The notes: generated by a model not told the origin, from the letters alone. Positions 8,590 through 17,790 are shown, numbered from the stretch's first letter. The stretch: 64,000 nucleotides of DNA from Ferrimicrobium acidiphilum DSM 19497 (GCF_000949255.1 NZ_JXUW01000016.1:1-64000); one strand, 5' to 3'. Program-made: numbers and translations.

Positions 8590-8638
8590 CCACTCCAGCA
8601 GGCAAGAGAGCTAGCGACGAACAAGTTAGCATTTTGCC

Positions 8639-9142
8639 ATGAATGATCGCTACCACGAGATGCTCAGCCTTGTGGCGCTTACAGAGGAGGACTGGCCTCT
8701 GTGGAGAACGCTAAGGCTTCAGGCATTGGAGGACGCTCCATATGCATTTGGCTCCACGCTGGAACAGTGGAGCGGGGACAACGATCGCGAGGATCGGTGG
8801 CGTGGCCGACTGCGGAACTCTGCGCTGACGCTAGTCTGCCTGTTCGATGGAGAGCCAGCCGGCATGGTGGCCACAACACCGCCAACAAAGATCGAGACTG
8901 AGCTGCAATCAATGTGGGTAAGTCCCAGATTTCGAGGTAGAGGAGTAGGCGACCAGCTGGTGAACGGGGTTTTGCAGTGGGCGACTGAGTATGGTCTTGC
9001 CCAGGTTCGTCTTGGTGTCCGCGCGACCAATCAGCCAGCGCGTGAACTCTACGAACGGCATGGATTTATTGACACTGGCGAGCGCCACGATGAGCCAGAG
9101 GGATTATGCGAACTCAGCATGGTGAGAATATTGCCAAAATAG
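8639..9142 (+). CDS. GNAT-family N-acetyltransferase
   Basis: The 167 residues form one GNAT domain. The acetyl-CoA binding motif A is visible as LQSMWVSPRFRGRGVGDQLVNGVLQWA (RGRGVG), and motif B as NQPARELYERHGFIDTG. The N-terminus LVALTEEDWPLWRTLRLQALEDAP is typical of small-molecule or antibiotic-type GNATs. The acceptor is unknown. It follows the amidase gene by 50 bp in the same direction, so it may share a transcript, though no functional link is evident. Confidence 0.85.
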   Translation: MNDRYHEMLSLVALTEEDWPLWRTLRLQALEDAPYAFGSTLEQWSGDNDREDRWRGRLRNSALTLVCLFDGEPAGMVATTPPTKIETELQSMWVSPRFRGRGVGDQLVNGVLQWATEYGLAQVRLGVRATNQPARELYERHGFIDTGERHDEPEGLCELSMVRILPK

Positions 9143-9404
9143 CGATCCAGCTACAGCCTTTCGCTCCAAGTTCGGGTCTTTGATTGCGTGCTAGAAACCT
9201 CCATCCTCCTGGGCAAGCAGCTATCACCGCTCAACGATGGACCAATTGCATCTTCAACCGTCTCCTATCGGATCATCTTGTTTACCATGCGTTCACTATT
9301 CGATTACTTGAGCGCAACCTTCCGTTTTCCTTACGCTCGCACAGGGCCGCTAGCTTGAAGACTACGAACATGCAACGGTACTCGCGGTCAGGAGGATCCA
9401 GACT

Positions 9405-10847
9405 ATGGCAGACTCAGAGGCGCCTATGAACAACCTCTATCACTCCCTGGACGAGGCCAAGGTTGGACGTAAGCACTGGCTTACAGTCTTCACCTCCGGC
9501 ATGGGGTTCTTTACAGACGCGTATGACCTCTTCATAATCGGCACAGTGACAGTCCTGCTCACGCCTATATTTCACCTCAACACCAATCAAATCTCGCTGT
9601 TGAACTCGATATCGCTGTTGGCGTCGGTGGCTGGCGCGCTTACCTTCGGCCGTCTGATGGACAAACTTGGCAGAAAGCGCATGTATGGGGTTGAAGTAGC
9701 GATCTTGGTAGTTGGAGCCATTCTTAGTGCATTTGCCTGGAACTTCACCTCGTTGCTGATCTTTCGTATCATCGTTGGCTACGGTGTGGGCGGCGACTAT
9801 GCAACCTCCGCTGTCATTACATCTGAGTATTCGAACCGAAAATCTCGAGGCAAGTTGATTGGGACTGTCTTCTCTATGCAGGCACTTGGACTTATTGCAG
9901 GTCCAGCCATAGCTTCAATTTTCTTGAGTAGTGGCGTACCGTCCGATCTATCCTGGCGAATCATGTTGGCACTCGGTGCGATTCCAGCAGCGTCGGTAAT
10001 CTATCTTCGTCGGAAGATTCGAGAGACCCCACGATACACTCTCGGAATTAAGGGAGACCTCGCCGCTACCGCCAAGACGGTCGCATGGGTAACCGGAGAA
10101 CAAGCATTCGTCTCCACGGAGAAGCAAGCGACAGCCGGAGCCAGCATGCGTCCTCGTCCTATCGCTAGATTGACCCAAAAGCCATTCCTGTTGCGGCTCA
10201 TCGGAACCGCAGGAGGCTGGTTCCTACTCGATATCGCTTTCTATGGCAACTCGGTCTCATCTCCTCTGATTCTCAAGCTACTACAGCCGAAGGGGTCGTT
10301 GTTATCTCACACATTGTTATCACTCCTTATTTTCGCAGTAGCTGCCCTCCCTGGGTATTGGTTGGCCGTTTTCCTTATGGATCGCATTGGCAGACGGCGA
10401 ATCCAATGGCAGGGTTTTGCCGTGATGGCCGCCGCCTTCGCACTCATCTGGTTGATTCCAGGCGGGGCGACCTCCGTGGCGATCTTCCTCCCGCTCTTCG
10501 CCATTAGCTACTTCTTCACTGAATTCGGCCCTAATGTCACCACGTTCGTCTACCCAGCTGAGGTCTTTCCCACATCAATACGCGGTACCGCAGATGGTAT
10601 TTCAGCAGGAACGGGTAAGTTCGGAGGCTTCCTAGGTGCGCTGCTGGTCCCCCACCTACTCCAAAGCGTGGGGATCAGTGGAGTAATGGGAATCATGGCC
10701 GCTGTCTCCATCGTGGGAGTTCTCCTAACCATAGTCGCGCTTCCTGAACCCCGCGGACGCTCCCTCGAGGATGCGTCTGGTGAATTGCCTGTGCTATTCG
10801 AGCCCAACTCGGCCTCGACCACGTCACCAACCGCCACCGCGAGTTAG
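9405..10847 (+). CDS. MFS transporter, PHS (phosphate/metabolite:H+ symporter) type
   Basis: This 480-residue protein has 12 predicted helices. GMGFFTDAYDLFIIG near residue 30 is the helix-1 signature of the PHS family, and FGRLMDKLGRKRMYG is the MFS motif A between helices 2 and 3; a second GRR motif follows in the C-half (DRIGRRRIQWQG). PHS members move phosphate or organic acids such as 4-hydroxybenzoate-type metabolites with protons. Start choice is supported by AGGAGG about 8 bp upstream of the ATG at 9405. About 260 bp separate it from the GNAT gene, so it is probably an independent unit. The GCTAGCCC hairpin downstream likely ends its transcript. Confidence 0.85.
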   Translation: MADSEAPMNNLYHSLDEAKVGRKHWLTVFTSGMGFFTDAYDLFIIGTVTVLLTPIFHLNTNQISLLNSISLLASVAGALTFGRLMDKLGRKRMYGVEVAILVVGAILSAFAWNFTSLLIFRIIVGYGVGGDYATSAVITSEYSNRKSRGKLIGTVFSMQALGLIAGPAIASIFLSSGVPSDLSWRIMLALGAIPAASVIYLRRKIRETPRYTLGIKGDLAATAKTVAWVTGEQAFVSTEKQATAGASMRPRPIARLTQKPFLLRLIGTAGGWFLLDIAFYGNSVSSPLILKLLQPKGSLLSHTLLSLLIFAVAALPGYWLAVFLMDRIGRRRIQWQGFAVMAAAFALIWLIPGGATSVAIFLPLFAISYFFTEFGPNVTTFVYPAEVFPTSIRGTADGISAGTGKFGGFLGALLVPHLLQSVGISGVMGIMAAVSIVGVLLTIVALPEPRGRSLEDASGELPVLFEPNSASTTSPTATAS

Positions 10848-10921
10848 TGACGTCCATTCCATCCTGAGCAACTTAAGGTCCACGCCGTTTCTCCGGTGCC
10901 GTTAACACCTAGCGGCTGACT

Positions 10922-10943
10922 GCTAGCCCAGTGTGGGGCTAGC
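10922..10943 (+). terminator. Hairpin after the MFS gene, possible terminator
   Basis: GCTAGCCC (10922-10929) and GGGCTAGC (10936-10943) form a perfect 8-bp stem with a 6-nt loop about 75 bp after the MFS stop codon. There is no T-run after it, so it may act only weakly as an intrinsic terminator. It could alternatively belong to the left end of the adjacent IS607-type element. Confidence 0.45.
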
Positions 10944-11051
10944 TACAGATACCGCCGATTTAAGCACTCTTGACTGAACTTTACCATAATGTCTATACGA
11001 CAAGGTTGGTCCCCATTGTGGTAGCAGCACAGGAACTCTAAGGTTCACCCC

Positions 11052-11616
11052 ATGACGCTACGGAGATGGGAAACAGAGGGACGTATTGATCCTCCTGTGC
11101 ACACTCAGGGAGGTAGAAGGCGTTATGACCTCTCAAAACTGCGCGCTATTGCGCCTCATAAGGCTCCATCTACCAGGACCACCATTGCTTATGCTCGCGT
11201 GTCAACCAGTGGATAGAAGGACGACTTGGTTCGCCAGGTAGCTTTGTTAGAGAGTTATTGCGCTGCGAACGGGTGGACCTACGAGGTCATCTCTGATCTA
11301 GGGTCAGGACTCAACCATCACAAACGAGGACTAAAGGCGCTCGTATCGAGGATCTGTTCTGGCGAGGTTGGACGACTGGTGCTCAGTCATAAGGACAGAC
11401 TGCTCCGGTTTGGATCGTAACTGGTGTTCTCCCTGTGTGAGCACTGAGGTAATCATTATCAACGCTAGCGAGGACTCGACCTTTGAAGAGGATCTTGCAA
11501 ATGATGTTATCGAGATTGTGACCGTATTCTCGGCCAGGCTACATGGCTCCAGAAGCGATAAGAACAGACAGGTTATGGAACGGCTTCAGGAGGTAGCCAA
11601 AGAGGTAAGTCCATGA
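11052..11616 (+). pseudogene. tnpA: Degenerate IS607-type serine recombinase tnpA
   Basis: Pieces in order match IS607 TnpA: the MerR-like HTH end VHPMTLRRWETEGRIDPP and GGRRRYD; the resolvase strand TIAYARVSTSG with the catalytic Ser; then KDDLVRQVALLESYC, DLGSGLNHHKRGLKAL, LVLSHKDRLLRFGS, and the C-terminal VIEIVTVFSARLHGSRS region. A TAG at about 11215-11217 replaces the expected Gln codon between the Ser motif and KDDL. A TAA after RLLRFGS replaces an expected Glu codon, and a frameshift follows before EVIIINASED. The first ~20 residues of the HTH are also missing. With two nonsense codons and a frameshift it cannot make active recombinase. Confidence 0.85.
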
Positions 11617-11682
11617 CCCGATGTCCGAGCCTTCGATGCCAGAGCCTTCGATGTCCAAGCCTCATCCTATGGTTAGATTCCC

Positions 11683-13188
11683 ATGAAGCGCACGGTACGC
11701 CTAGCCACGTTGCCACTCAACAAGGGCAAGTATGGGGAGCTGTGCTTGGTGATCGGGCACTATAGCGACGCAAAGCGCGTCTTTGTGGCTCATCTGCGCC
11801 AAGCCAGCCTGTGGGGACTACTAGATCGAAGCAAGAGCTTCCGTGACTATGCCAAGGCACGAGGGCTATACCCAACGAGCATCAACGTTCATCTGATAGA
11901 CCAAGCCGCCTTTGATGCCGTGGATACCTGCATTCGCCACATCGAGTCCTGTTTTGCCAGAGCTGACATCAAAGCAAAGACATGGCGGCGATTCACAGAC
12001 GAGAACGAGAGGCATTATGCCTACGCCTGTCTAGCACGGTACTCGGCCATCGGGCAGATCATGGGTGGTGGCGTGCCAGAGATTCCAACGGTGGCTATCC
12101 CTCCTGACGCGAGAGCGAAGATAGCTGCATACCTGCACCGTGTCATTCGTGATGCGCTCGGTAGTAGCTGGCCAACCGTCGTCAAGGCTCGCTCTATGTC
12201 TTTGGACTCTGGCTTGTACTCTGTGGCTGACGGCGACACTCCTAAAGGCAAAACCAGACGCTATGTCCAGGTTGTTGGCCCAACCCACCACAAGCGCATC
12301 TCACTACCGCTGTCTGGGATCTCTCGGGTGTCGGGCAATATCAGGGTTGTACTAGACGAAGAACACAAGCGAGCCTTCATCCACGTAATCTACGACGTTG
12401 CACGCCTACCCAGGGCAACCGGCCCCGCCGTGGCTCTTGACTGGGGGATCACCGAGGTCTGTACTGATAGCTCGGGAGTCCATCATGGCAACGAGTATGG
12501 CCGAGCGCTTACATCCATGACTGAACGCCGGAACAAGACCGACAAAGCAAGGAACAGACTGCACGCACTGTCAAAGAAGGACGCTGGCTCTAGGCGAACC
12601 AAGCACATCGCCAGAAACAACTTGGGTACAAAGAAGCAGCAGGCTCGCACGAGACGTGCAAGAGCGCAGCTCAAGACCATTTCCGGCGCTGCGATCAAGG
12701 AGGTGGTCTATGGAGACGGGAACAGAACCAGAGCCAGAAAACGAGTTCCCCAACTTCCATCACAGCGGCCAAGAGAGATCATCATCGAAGACCTCTCTCA
12801 CTTGCAAGGCAAGGCTAAGGCTAAGAACATCTCTCGACTCTGCTCATCATGGGCAAGGAACGAGAACCAAGAACGCATTACGGTACATGCCTATGTCGGA
12901 GGTTCCGGCATTAAAACGGTCAACGCGGCCTACAGCAGCCAAACATGTCCTGATCCAGGGTGTGGGTATGTCCATAGTGACAACCGACACGGGGATGTGT
13001 TTCACTGTCGCAATCCCTATTGGGATTGCAACTGGCAGGGCGATGTAGACCACGTAGCCGCCATGAACCTACTCAACAGGATCGAAGATCGCGAGATCAA
13101 CCGGTTCACTCCCTATGGGGAAGTGAAGAAGATCCTAGAGGAGAGGTTCCTACGCGCAAATGGAAAGCAGAGGAATCCCGACAGATGA
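11683..13188 (+). CDS. tnpB: TnpB, RNA-guided nuclease of an IS607-type element
   Basis: The 501-residue protein has the split RuvC core of TnpB, the ancestor of Cas12. RuvC-I is VALDWGITEVC (D253), RuvC-II is EIIIEDLSHL (E369) and RuvC-III is GDVDHVAAMNLL (D456, in the position of the usual DxNAA). All three acidic residues are present. A target-nucleic-acid-binding zinc ribbon lies between II and III, but with widened knuckles (CPDPGC and CRNPYWDC) instead of two CxxC pairs. The N-terminal ~240 residues fit the wedge/recognition region. TnpB cuts DNA under guidance of an omegaRNA made from its 3' end. The frame is intact although the neighbouring tnpA is dead, so selection on the nuclease or recent decay of tnpA are both possible. 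Confidence 0.88.
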   Translation: MKRTVRLATLPLNKGKYGELCLVIGHYSDAKRVFVAHLRQASLWGLLDRSKSFRDYAKARGLYPTSINVHLIDQAAFDAVDTCIRHIESCFARADIKAKTWRRFTDENERHYAYACLARYSAIGQIMGGGVPEIPTVAIPPDARAKIAAYLHRVIRDALGSSWPTVVKARSMSLDSGLYSVADGDTPKGKTRRYVQVVGPTHHKRISLPLSGISRVSGNIRVVLDEEHKRAFIHVIYDVARLPRATGPAVALDWGITEVCTDSSGVHHGNEYGRALTSMTERRNKTDKARNRLHALSKKDAGSRRTKHIARNNLGTKKQQARTRRARAQLKTISGAAIKEVVYGDGNRTRARKRVPQLPSQRPREIIIEDLSHLQGKAKAKNISRLCSSWARNENQERITVHAYVGGSGIKTVNAAYSSQTCPDPGCGYVHSDNRHGDVFHCRNPYWDCNWQGDVDHVAAMNLLNRIEDREINRFTPYGEVKKILEERFLRANGKQRNPDR

Positions 13189-13224
13189 TGCTGCTACCGC
13201 TCAACGGCTGAGACTCCAAGCAAA

Positions 13225-13303
13225 CCACGACAACCCAAGTTGGACGTGGGAGGTGGTCAACCATCGACTCGCCTTAGTTCTGTCCCTGTGGATAGGGCAG
13301 AAC
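13225..13303 (+). ncRNA. Candidate omegaRNA scaffold / right end of the IS607-type element
   Basis: Two stem-loops follow the tnpB stop codon. The first pairs CCACG (13225-13229) with CGTGG (13245-13249) and, inside, CAAC with GTTG around a CCAA loop. The second pairs 13277-13287 with 13294-13303 (GTTCTG, bulged T, CCCT against AGGGCAGAAC) around a 6-nt loop. TnpB guide RNAs normally start within the 3' end of tnpB, carry such hairpins and continue past the element end into the guide. Position and structure fit, but the exact right end and guide start cannot be fixed from one copy. Confidence 0.4.
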
Positions 13304-14073
13304 ACGCAAAGGCGGCTGGAGAGCGAAAACAAAAGAGGTGCATATAGATGTATATGTATTTCGGAGCGGCACAGCCACCACGTCGGATCCTGGTCTCTCC
13401 CAGACTCAGCCAGCAACTTGCCTCTTGGCTGCACGGGTGCATTCCTAGAGGAGCTTGGCTATCCACACACCCATGGCCGAATCCACGCCGATGGTAAAGG
13501 TGATGCGGGATCCGCGGAGACGTGAGTATCCGCAATGGATCGGCGGTCTACATACGTGTTATCAGAAGTGGACCCTGGATCGCGTTCAACATTGGTCCCA
13601 ATTGCACTGCATCCTCTCCTGTGCACGAGCTAGTTCCACACGGGGACACGCATCGACGACGGAGCCAACAAATATGTCGTCTACGTTGACGACGGCAACG
13701 GCCATCTACACCCCACGTCAACGGAACAGCTTCTCATAGCGACGCCGATAGTTCGGCAGACAGAGGAGAATGTAGATCATCTCCAATCAGTGAGAAGATC
13801 TCGCAGACGACGACTGTTGACTATATTATTCTGTCAGCCCCAAGCCGAGCTTGCAGCAGGCAAAACACCTAGCGCAAGGGTAGTGCTTGGCAAATCGCGG
13901 CAGCTTCTCGACCTGTCTTGTGATCCGCAAATCCGTACTGTTGGGAAAGCTTCGGCAGGGGTCCAGCATTCATAAAATATCTAGGGAATTTGGATGCACC
14001 TATCTGTGCTGGAGCAGCCTACGAAGCCGTATGCCGCGAACGGCCGATCCAGTCAGAATTTGATCCGCAACAG
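13304..14073 (+). other. Decayed region between tnpB and tRNA-Ile with a possible coding remnant
   Basis: No intact gene is visible. Between about 13530 and 13790 two overlapping frames read like one protein with a frameshift: NGSAVYIRVIRSGPWIAFNI in one frame, then RIDDGANKYVVYVDDGNGHL continuing in another. I do not recognise the family. The rest shows short open frames only. The region probably holds remains of a gene damaged by mobile-element activity. Confidence 0.3.
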
Positions 14074-14147
14074 TGGGGCTACCTGGACTCGAACCAGGGA
14101 CCTCAGCATTATCAGTGCTGCGCTCTAACCAACTGAGCTATAGCCCC
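14074..14147 (-). tRNA. tRNA-Ile (anticodon GAT)
   Basis: On the minus strand the gene begins GGGGCTATAGCTCAGTTGG. The anticodon arm CAGCA CTGATAA TGCTG gives anticodon GAT. The T-arm is CCTGG TTCGAGT CCAGG, and acceptor TAGCCCC pairs fully with GGGGCTA, with discriminator A. CCA is not encoded, unlike the tRNA-Ala in this window, so the CCA-adding enzyme at 40942 is needed for maturation. The position downstream of gyrA on the same strand matches ileT in other actinobacteria. Confidence 0.95.
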
Positions 14148-14270
14148 AGAAACATCCACTTTAACAGCCCGAAGCTCGGCAGTCCGCCGGTTAGGCGCTT
14201 CCAACATAGGAATAAGGTATACGTTCAATCACGGCAACTTCGTTGGCGCACCCGCTGAAACGACTCCGTC

Positions 14271-15170
14271 CTAGTTAGATCCAGATGAGCTTGAATCTCC
14301 ACCTGAATCTGATTTATTCGAACCAGAAGACGACCCCGCCGTAGCCCCGTTACCCGTAGCGGATGCCGAACCCTGCCCAGAGCTTGGCAAACTCAAACTT
14401 GGGACCTTCGTGCCAAGAATGTCAGAACAGAACTGCGGAACTGTCAGACCTTGATTTAGTGCATTCTCTGCCAGTCGCAAAAATCGCTGCGATGATTGCA
14501 ACTTGGGGGCTTTCGTCGCAGCTTTCGAGGATGACTGCAAAGTGGTAACGGCCTTGCTGTAGGAGACGCAGAGACCGCGGTAGCTGGCCTGTACCGCACT
14601 CCCAGTAAGTCCTGGCGCTATCGCCGTTCCCTTCGCCTGCTTGCTGTCGCTGCTTTGCTTGCTCTTGCCGTTTTGCTTGCCATCGGGACTCTTCTTCCCT
14701 TGACTAGAGCCGGTCGTACTGGGCGTAGTCTTCGATCCCGATGATGTCTTCGACTCGCCTTTGCCTGTGCCTGTGGAAGGCTTCGGAGAGGAGGTCTCGT
14801 TTGAGGAACTCGCGGCCTTCGAAACGGTCCCAACCTTATCAGAGGCTTTTGCTGGCACAGTACTTGTCGTGGGATGAGCTGGCGCGTGAGTGAACGCATG
14901 TGTCAACGCTGCTGTAAATCCGCCTCCCGCGACGACAAAAGCCGCAGCCGCCACTGCTACCTTGAGTGGGGTAAATCGGGAAAGCACACGCTCTCTACGT
15001 GAAGACCTTACAGGAGCTAATCGACGGAAGGCAGCAACAGCCAGATCCTCTCTGGCTAACTCACTGGCCGTGGCAGGAGCTTGTGCTCTTTGAATGAGGC
15101 GAGCCAAGTGAGCATACGACCCGTCACCTTCGCCGCCATTCAAAATGTTCTCGATCTCTTCTGGATCCAA
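14271..15170 (-). CDS. Putative membrane-anchored anti-sigma factor with a low-complexity exterior
   Basis: The 299-residue protein begins with a cytosolic region (MDPEEIENILNGGEGDG..., about 1-68), then one transmembrane helix (PLKVAVAAAAFVVAGGGFTA), then a long Ser/Thr/Lys/Gly-rich extracellular stretch (about 95-185), a short folded part with two Cys (GLCVSYSKA and VPQFCSDIL), and a Ser/Gly tail. It starts 54 bp after the ECF sigma gene on the same strand, the usual place for a cognate anti-sigma. The zinc motif HxxxCxxC of ZAS-type anti-sigmas is absent, so assignment rests on topology and context. The start is a TTG preceded in frame by a stop; AAAGGA lies very close to it. Confidence 0.6.
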   Translation of the reverse strand: MDPEEIENILNGGEGDGSYAHLARLIQRAQAPATASELAREDLAVAAFRRLAPVRSSRRERVLSRFTPLKVAVAAAAFVVAGGGFTAALTHAFTHAPAHPTTSTVPAKASDKVGTVSKAASSSNETSSPKPSTGTGKGESKTSSGSKTTPSTTGSSQGKKSPDGKQNGKSKQSSDSKQAKGTAIAPGLTGSAVQASYRGLCVSYSKAVTTLQSSSKAATKAPKLQSSQRFLRLAENALNQGLTVPQFCSDILGTKVPSLSLPSSGQGSASATGNGATAGSSSGSNKSDSGGDSSSSGSN

Positions 15171-15223
15171 AGTCCTTTATACTCCTTGCCCTGCAGGAAT
15201 AAACGCAACAACTCTCATATACG

Positions 15224-15763
15224 TTACGCCTTATCCTTTAAATTTTCGGCAATCTTGGCCAACGACCTATGTTGAATGACGCGCACCGATGCCTCGGACT
15301 TTCCCACCAGCGTCCCAACCTCTTTTGCGCTCAGTCCACCAAGAACCCGCAGCAACACTATTTCGGCCTGCTCGTCAGTCAGGCCGGCCACCAGCGCAGC
15401 TACCGCTTCGTCGATTTCGAGTTGTTCCGATGCAGGGGTATCTGAAAGATCCTCTACGTCCATCTCAACAGTTATCTGCGGTCGGACCGCTCGCCTCCGG
15501 TAGAGGTCTATCGTGCGACGCCGGGCGGTTGCAAAGATCCATGCGCGGAAAGCGACCTCGTCTCCCGTGAACTTCTGCAATCCCTTAGAGACCGATACCC
15601 ACACCTCAGAGGCGACGTCCTCGGCGTCCACGGCGAGACGACTTCGCAGAAATCTGAGCAGGTTTGGGTGATAGGTCCGATAGAGAACCCGAAAGGCTAC
15701 CTCGTCACCCCGTTGAGCCTGTCTGAGCACCTCGGGGAAGTCTTCAATTCCAAACTGGCTCAA
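15224..15763 (-). CDS. ECF-type RNA polymerase sigma factor
   Basis: At 179 residues it has the two ECF domains. Sigma-2 spans about 12-85, with YHPNLLRFLRSRL, DAEDVASEVWVSV and the DNA-melting RAWIFATARRRTIDLYRRR. Sigma-4 spans about 115-175, with LTDEQAEIVLLRVLGGLSAKEVGTLVGKSEASVRVIQHRSLAKI as the -35-recognising HTH. A TTG start at 15763 is set by GAGGAG four bases upstream. It forms a unit with the downstream membrane protein, its likely anti-sigma. The signal is unknown. The neighbouring kdp operon is divergent from it and could be a target, which is speculation. Confidence 0.9.
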   Translation of the reverse strand: MSQFGIEDFPEVLRQAQRGDEVAFRVLYRTYHPNLLRFLRSRLAVDAEDVASEVWVSVSKGLQKFTGDEVAFRAWIFATARRRTIDLYRRRAVRPQITVEMDVEDLSDTPASEQLEIDEAVAALVAGLTDEQAEIVLLRVLGGLSAKEVGTLVGKSEASVRVIQHRSLAKIAENLKDKA

Positions 15764-16101
15764 TCAGCTCCTCGACAACATCATTGGCGTGCAAGACACT
15801 GACGTCTTACTCCTACAACTCTGGAACGACTCTACCGTCCGGCCCCAAAAACTACGTACTGGCACTCTCTCGATCCCAGCCAAGCATCAACTGGACTAAC
15901 GCCGTTGTCAGTGCCATAAAGCTCAGCCAAACCGTGGACATCTCTACTCTCCACACCTGTCTCCGAGCTGAACCTGGTGTCAATATTTTTTGATAACTTC
16001 CCGGCCCTAGCGTCAACAGACCCTCAACGTTGAAACTTTTACCAAGCCAGTTGCACTGTTGGAACGTAGGCTAAGCCCATGTTGACGAACTGGGAGTTTG
16101 C
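15764..16101. promoter_or_regulatory. Divergent intergenic region between the sigma factor gene and kdpA
   Basis: About 340 bp between divergent transcription units. It must hold the sigma-factor promoter and the kdp promoter with its KdpE site, but no clear dyad or c-di-AMP riboswitch pattern can be picked out by eye. A kdpF-like small membrane peptide is not present before kdpA; the only ATG frame there (16080-16115) is a non-hydrophobic 11-codon frame. Confidence 0.4.
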
Positions 16102-17790
16102 ATGGCGTTTGTAATTGAAATCGTTATCTTGCTTGTCGTGCTCGGCTTGATATGGCGATATCTAGGTTCGTATCTCACCGCAGTATTTGACGGAAGAGTT
16201 CATTTTCTAGACTGGCTTGAACTGCCTCTACTGCGACTTCTGGGTATACAGCCGGGGTCCGAGCAGAGTTGGCGTCGGTATCTTCGGTCCTTGCTGGTGT
16301 TCTCTGTGATCTCGATCGTAATCACATATCTCTTGCTAGTATTCCAAGGGCATTTACCCTTGAATCCTCAACATCTCAGTGGTCTTACGCCAGCCCTAGC
16401 ATTCAACACCGCAGTTTCGTTCGTCACCAACACAAACTGGCAGAACTACTCCGGTGGAACGACAATGTCGTATCTTTCACAGATGGTGGCACTCGCCACC
16501 CAAAACTTCGTCTCTGCCGCCGTTGGGCTAGCCGTAGCGATCGCTGTCATCCGCGGCTTTGCCCGCAAACACTCGGGTACCCTCGGCAACTTCTGGGTCG
16601 ACACAATCCGCGGCGTCTTCTACGTCCTCCTCCCTGTCTCTATCGTTATGACGCTTGTCTTTGTATGGCAAGGTGCCCCACAGACCTTACTGGGACCGGC
16701 GCATATCCACAACGTCCTAAACGGCGTACACCAAACCATTCTTCGAGGACCGGTCGCTTCGCAGGAGGTGATAAAGCAACTTGGCACCAACGGTGGTGGT
16801 TTCTTCAATGCCAACTCAGCCCACCCCTTTGAGAGCCCTACTCCTTTCACGAACTTCCTAGAGATAGTACTCATACTTAGCATTCCGGTCGCGCTGACTT
16901 ACACCTTTGGGAAGATGGTTGGCAACATCCGCGAGGGCGTCGCTGTGCTCATGGCTATGGTCATCCTGTTTGCAGGCACCTTTGCATTCACACTCGCAGC
17001 CGAGAAGGGCGCTAACCCTGCCATAAGAGCTGCCGGCATCACTAGCACCCATGGGAATATGGTCGGCAAAGAATCACGATTCGGTGTAAATAATTCAGTG
17101 TTATTCGACATAACCTCTACCCAGACCTCGACCGGCTCGGTCAACTCGTCCGCCGACTCCTATACCCCGATCGGTGGACTCGGGATGTTGGCGGGCATGA
17201 TGTATGGCGAGGTATCTCCAGGCGGCATTGGAAGTGGGATGTACACAATCTTGATCTTCGCTATCCTTACCGTGTTCATCGCTGGCCTCATGGTAGGTCG
17301 AACACCCGAATATGTACGCAAGAAAATTCAGAAAACTGAAATCATATGGGCCTCAATCGGTGTCCTGGTGATGCCTATCACCGTACTGGTACTCACGGCA
17401 ATTACGGTTGCCCTTCCTGGCGAGCGGGCCGCTATTTTGAACCATGGGCCCCATGGATTCTCCGAAATTCTCTACGCCTTTACCTCAATGGGGAACAACA
17501 ACGGCTCAGCTTTTGCTGGCCTCGGAACCAACACGGCCTACTACAACATCGTTGGTGCGATCGCCATGCTCATTGGGAGATTCGGAGTCATCGTGCCAGT
17601 TATGGCCCTGGCTGGATCTCTAGCGGCCAAGGAGGAGGTGCCGGTAACAGCTGGAACCTTCTTGACCGCGACGCCTATGTTCACCGGATTGTTGGTTGGA
17701 ATCATCTTGCTTGTAGGTGCTTTGAATTTCTTTCCGGCGGTGGCTCTTGGGCCCATCGCGGAAGCTGTCGTACATGGGAGGTTCTTTTAG
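16102..17790 (+). CDS. kdpA: Potassium-transporting ATPase subunit A (KdpA)
   Basis: The 562-residue protein is the K+ channel-like subunit of the KdpFABC pump, of normal length. Selectivity-filter regions typical of the SKT superfamily are visible: NTAVSFVTNTNWQNYSGGTT, QLGTNGGGFFNANSAHPFE, and the later FTSMGNNNGSAFAGL. About ten membrane helices are evident. It captures K+ at micromolar levels and passes it to KdpB. Its stop codon is followed directly by the kdpB ATG at 17791. Gene order kdpA-kdpB-kdpC is standard; kdpF was not found. Confidence 0.97.
   Translation: MAFVIEIVILLVVLGLIWRYLGSYLTAVFDGRVHFLDWLELPLLRLLGIQPGSEQSWRRYLRSLLVFSVISIVITYLLLVFQGHLPLNPQHLSGLTPALAFNTAVSFVTNTNWQNYSGGTTMSYLSQMVALATQNFVSAAVGLAVAIAVIRGFARKHSGTLGNFWVDTIRGVFYVLLPVSIVMTLVFVWQGAPQTLLGPAHIHNVLNGVHQTILRGPVASQEVIKQLGTNGGGFFNANSAHPFESPTPFTNFLEIVLILSIPVALTYTFGKMVGNIREGVAVLMAMVILFAGTFAFTLAAEKGANPAIRAAGITSTHGNMVGKESRFGVNNSVLFDITSTQTSTGSVNSSADSYTPIGGLGMLAGMMYGEVSPGGIGSGMYTILIFAILTVFIAGLMVGRTPEYVRKKIQKTEIIWASIGVLVMPITVLVLTAITVALPGERAAILNHGPHGFSEILYAFTSMGNNNGSAFAGLGTNTAYYNIVGAIAMLIGRFGVIVPVMALAGSLAAKEEVPVTAGTFLTATPMFTGLLVGIILLVGALNFFPAVALGPIAEAVVHGRFF

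Noticed and set aside
12656-13048. Plus-strand 130-codon frame inside tnpB
   Set aside because: It is an out-of-frame shadow of the RuvC-containing reading frame and has no family features.
15764-16101. c-di-AMP riboswitch or kdpF upstream of kdpA
   Set aside because: No ydaO-type conserved blocks and no hydrophobic ~30-residue frame could be found.
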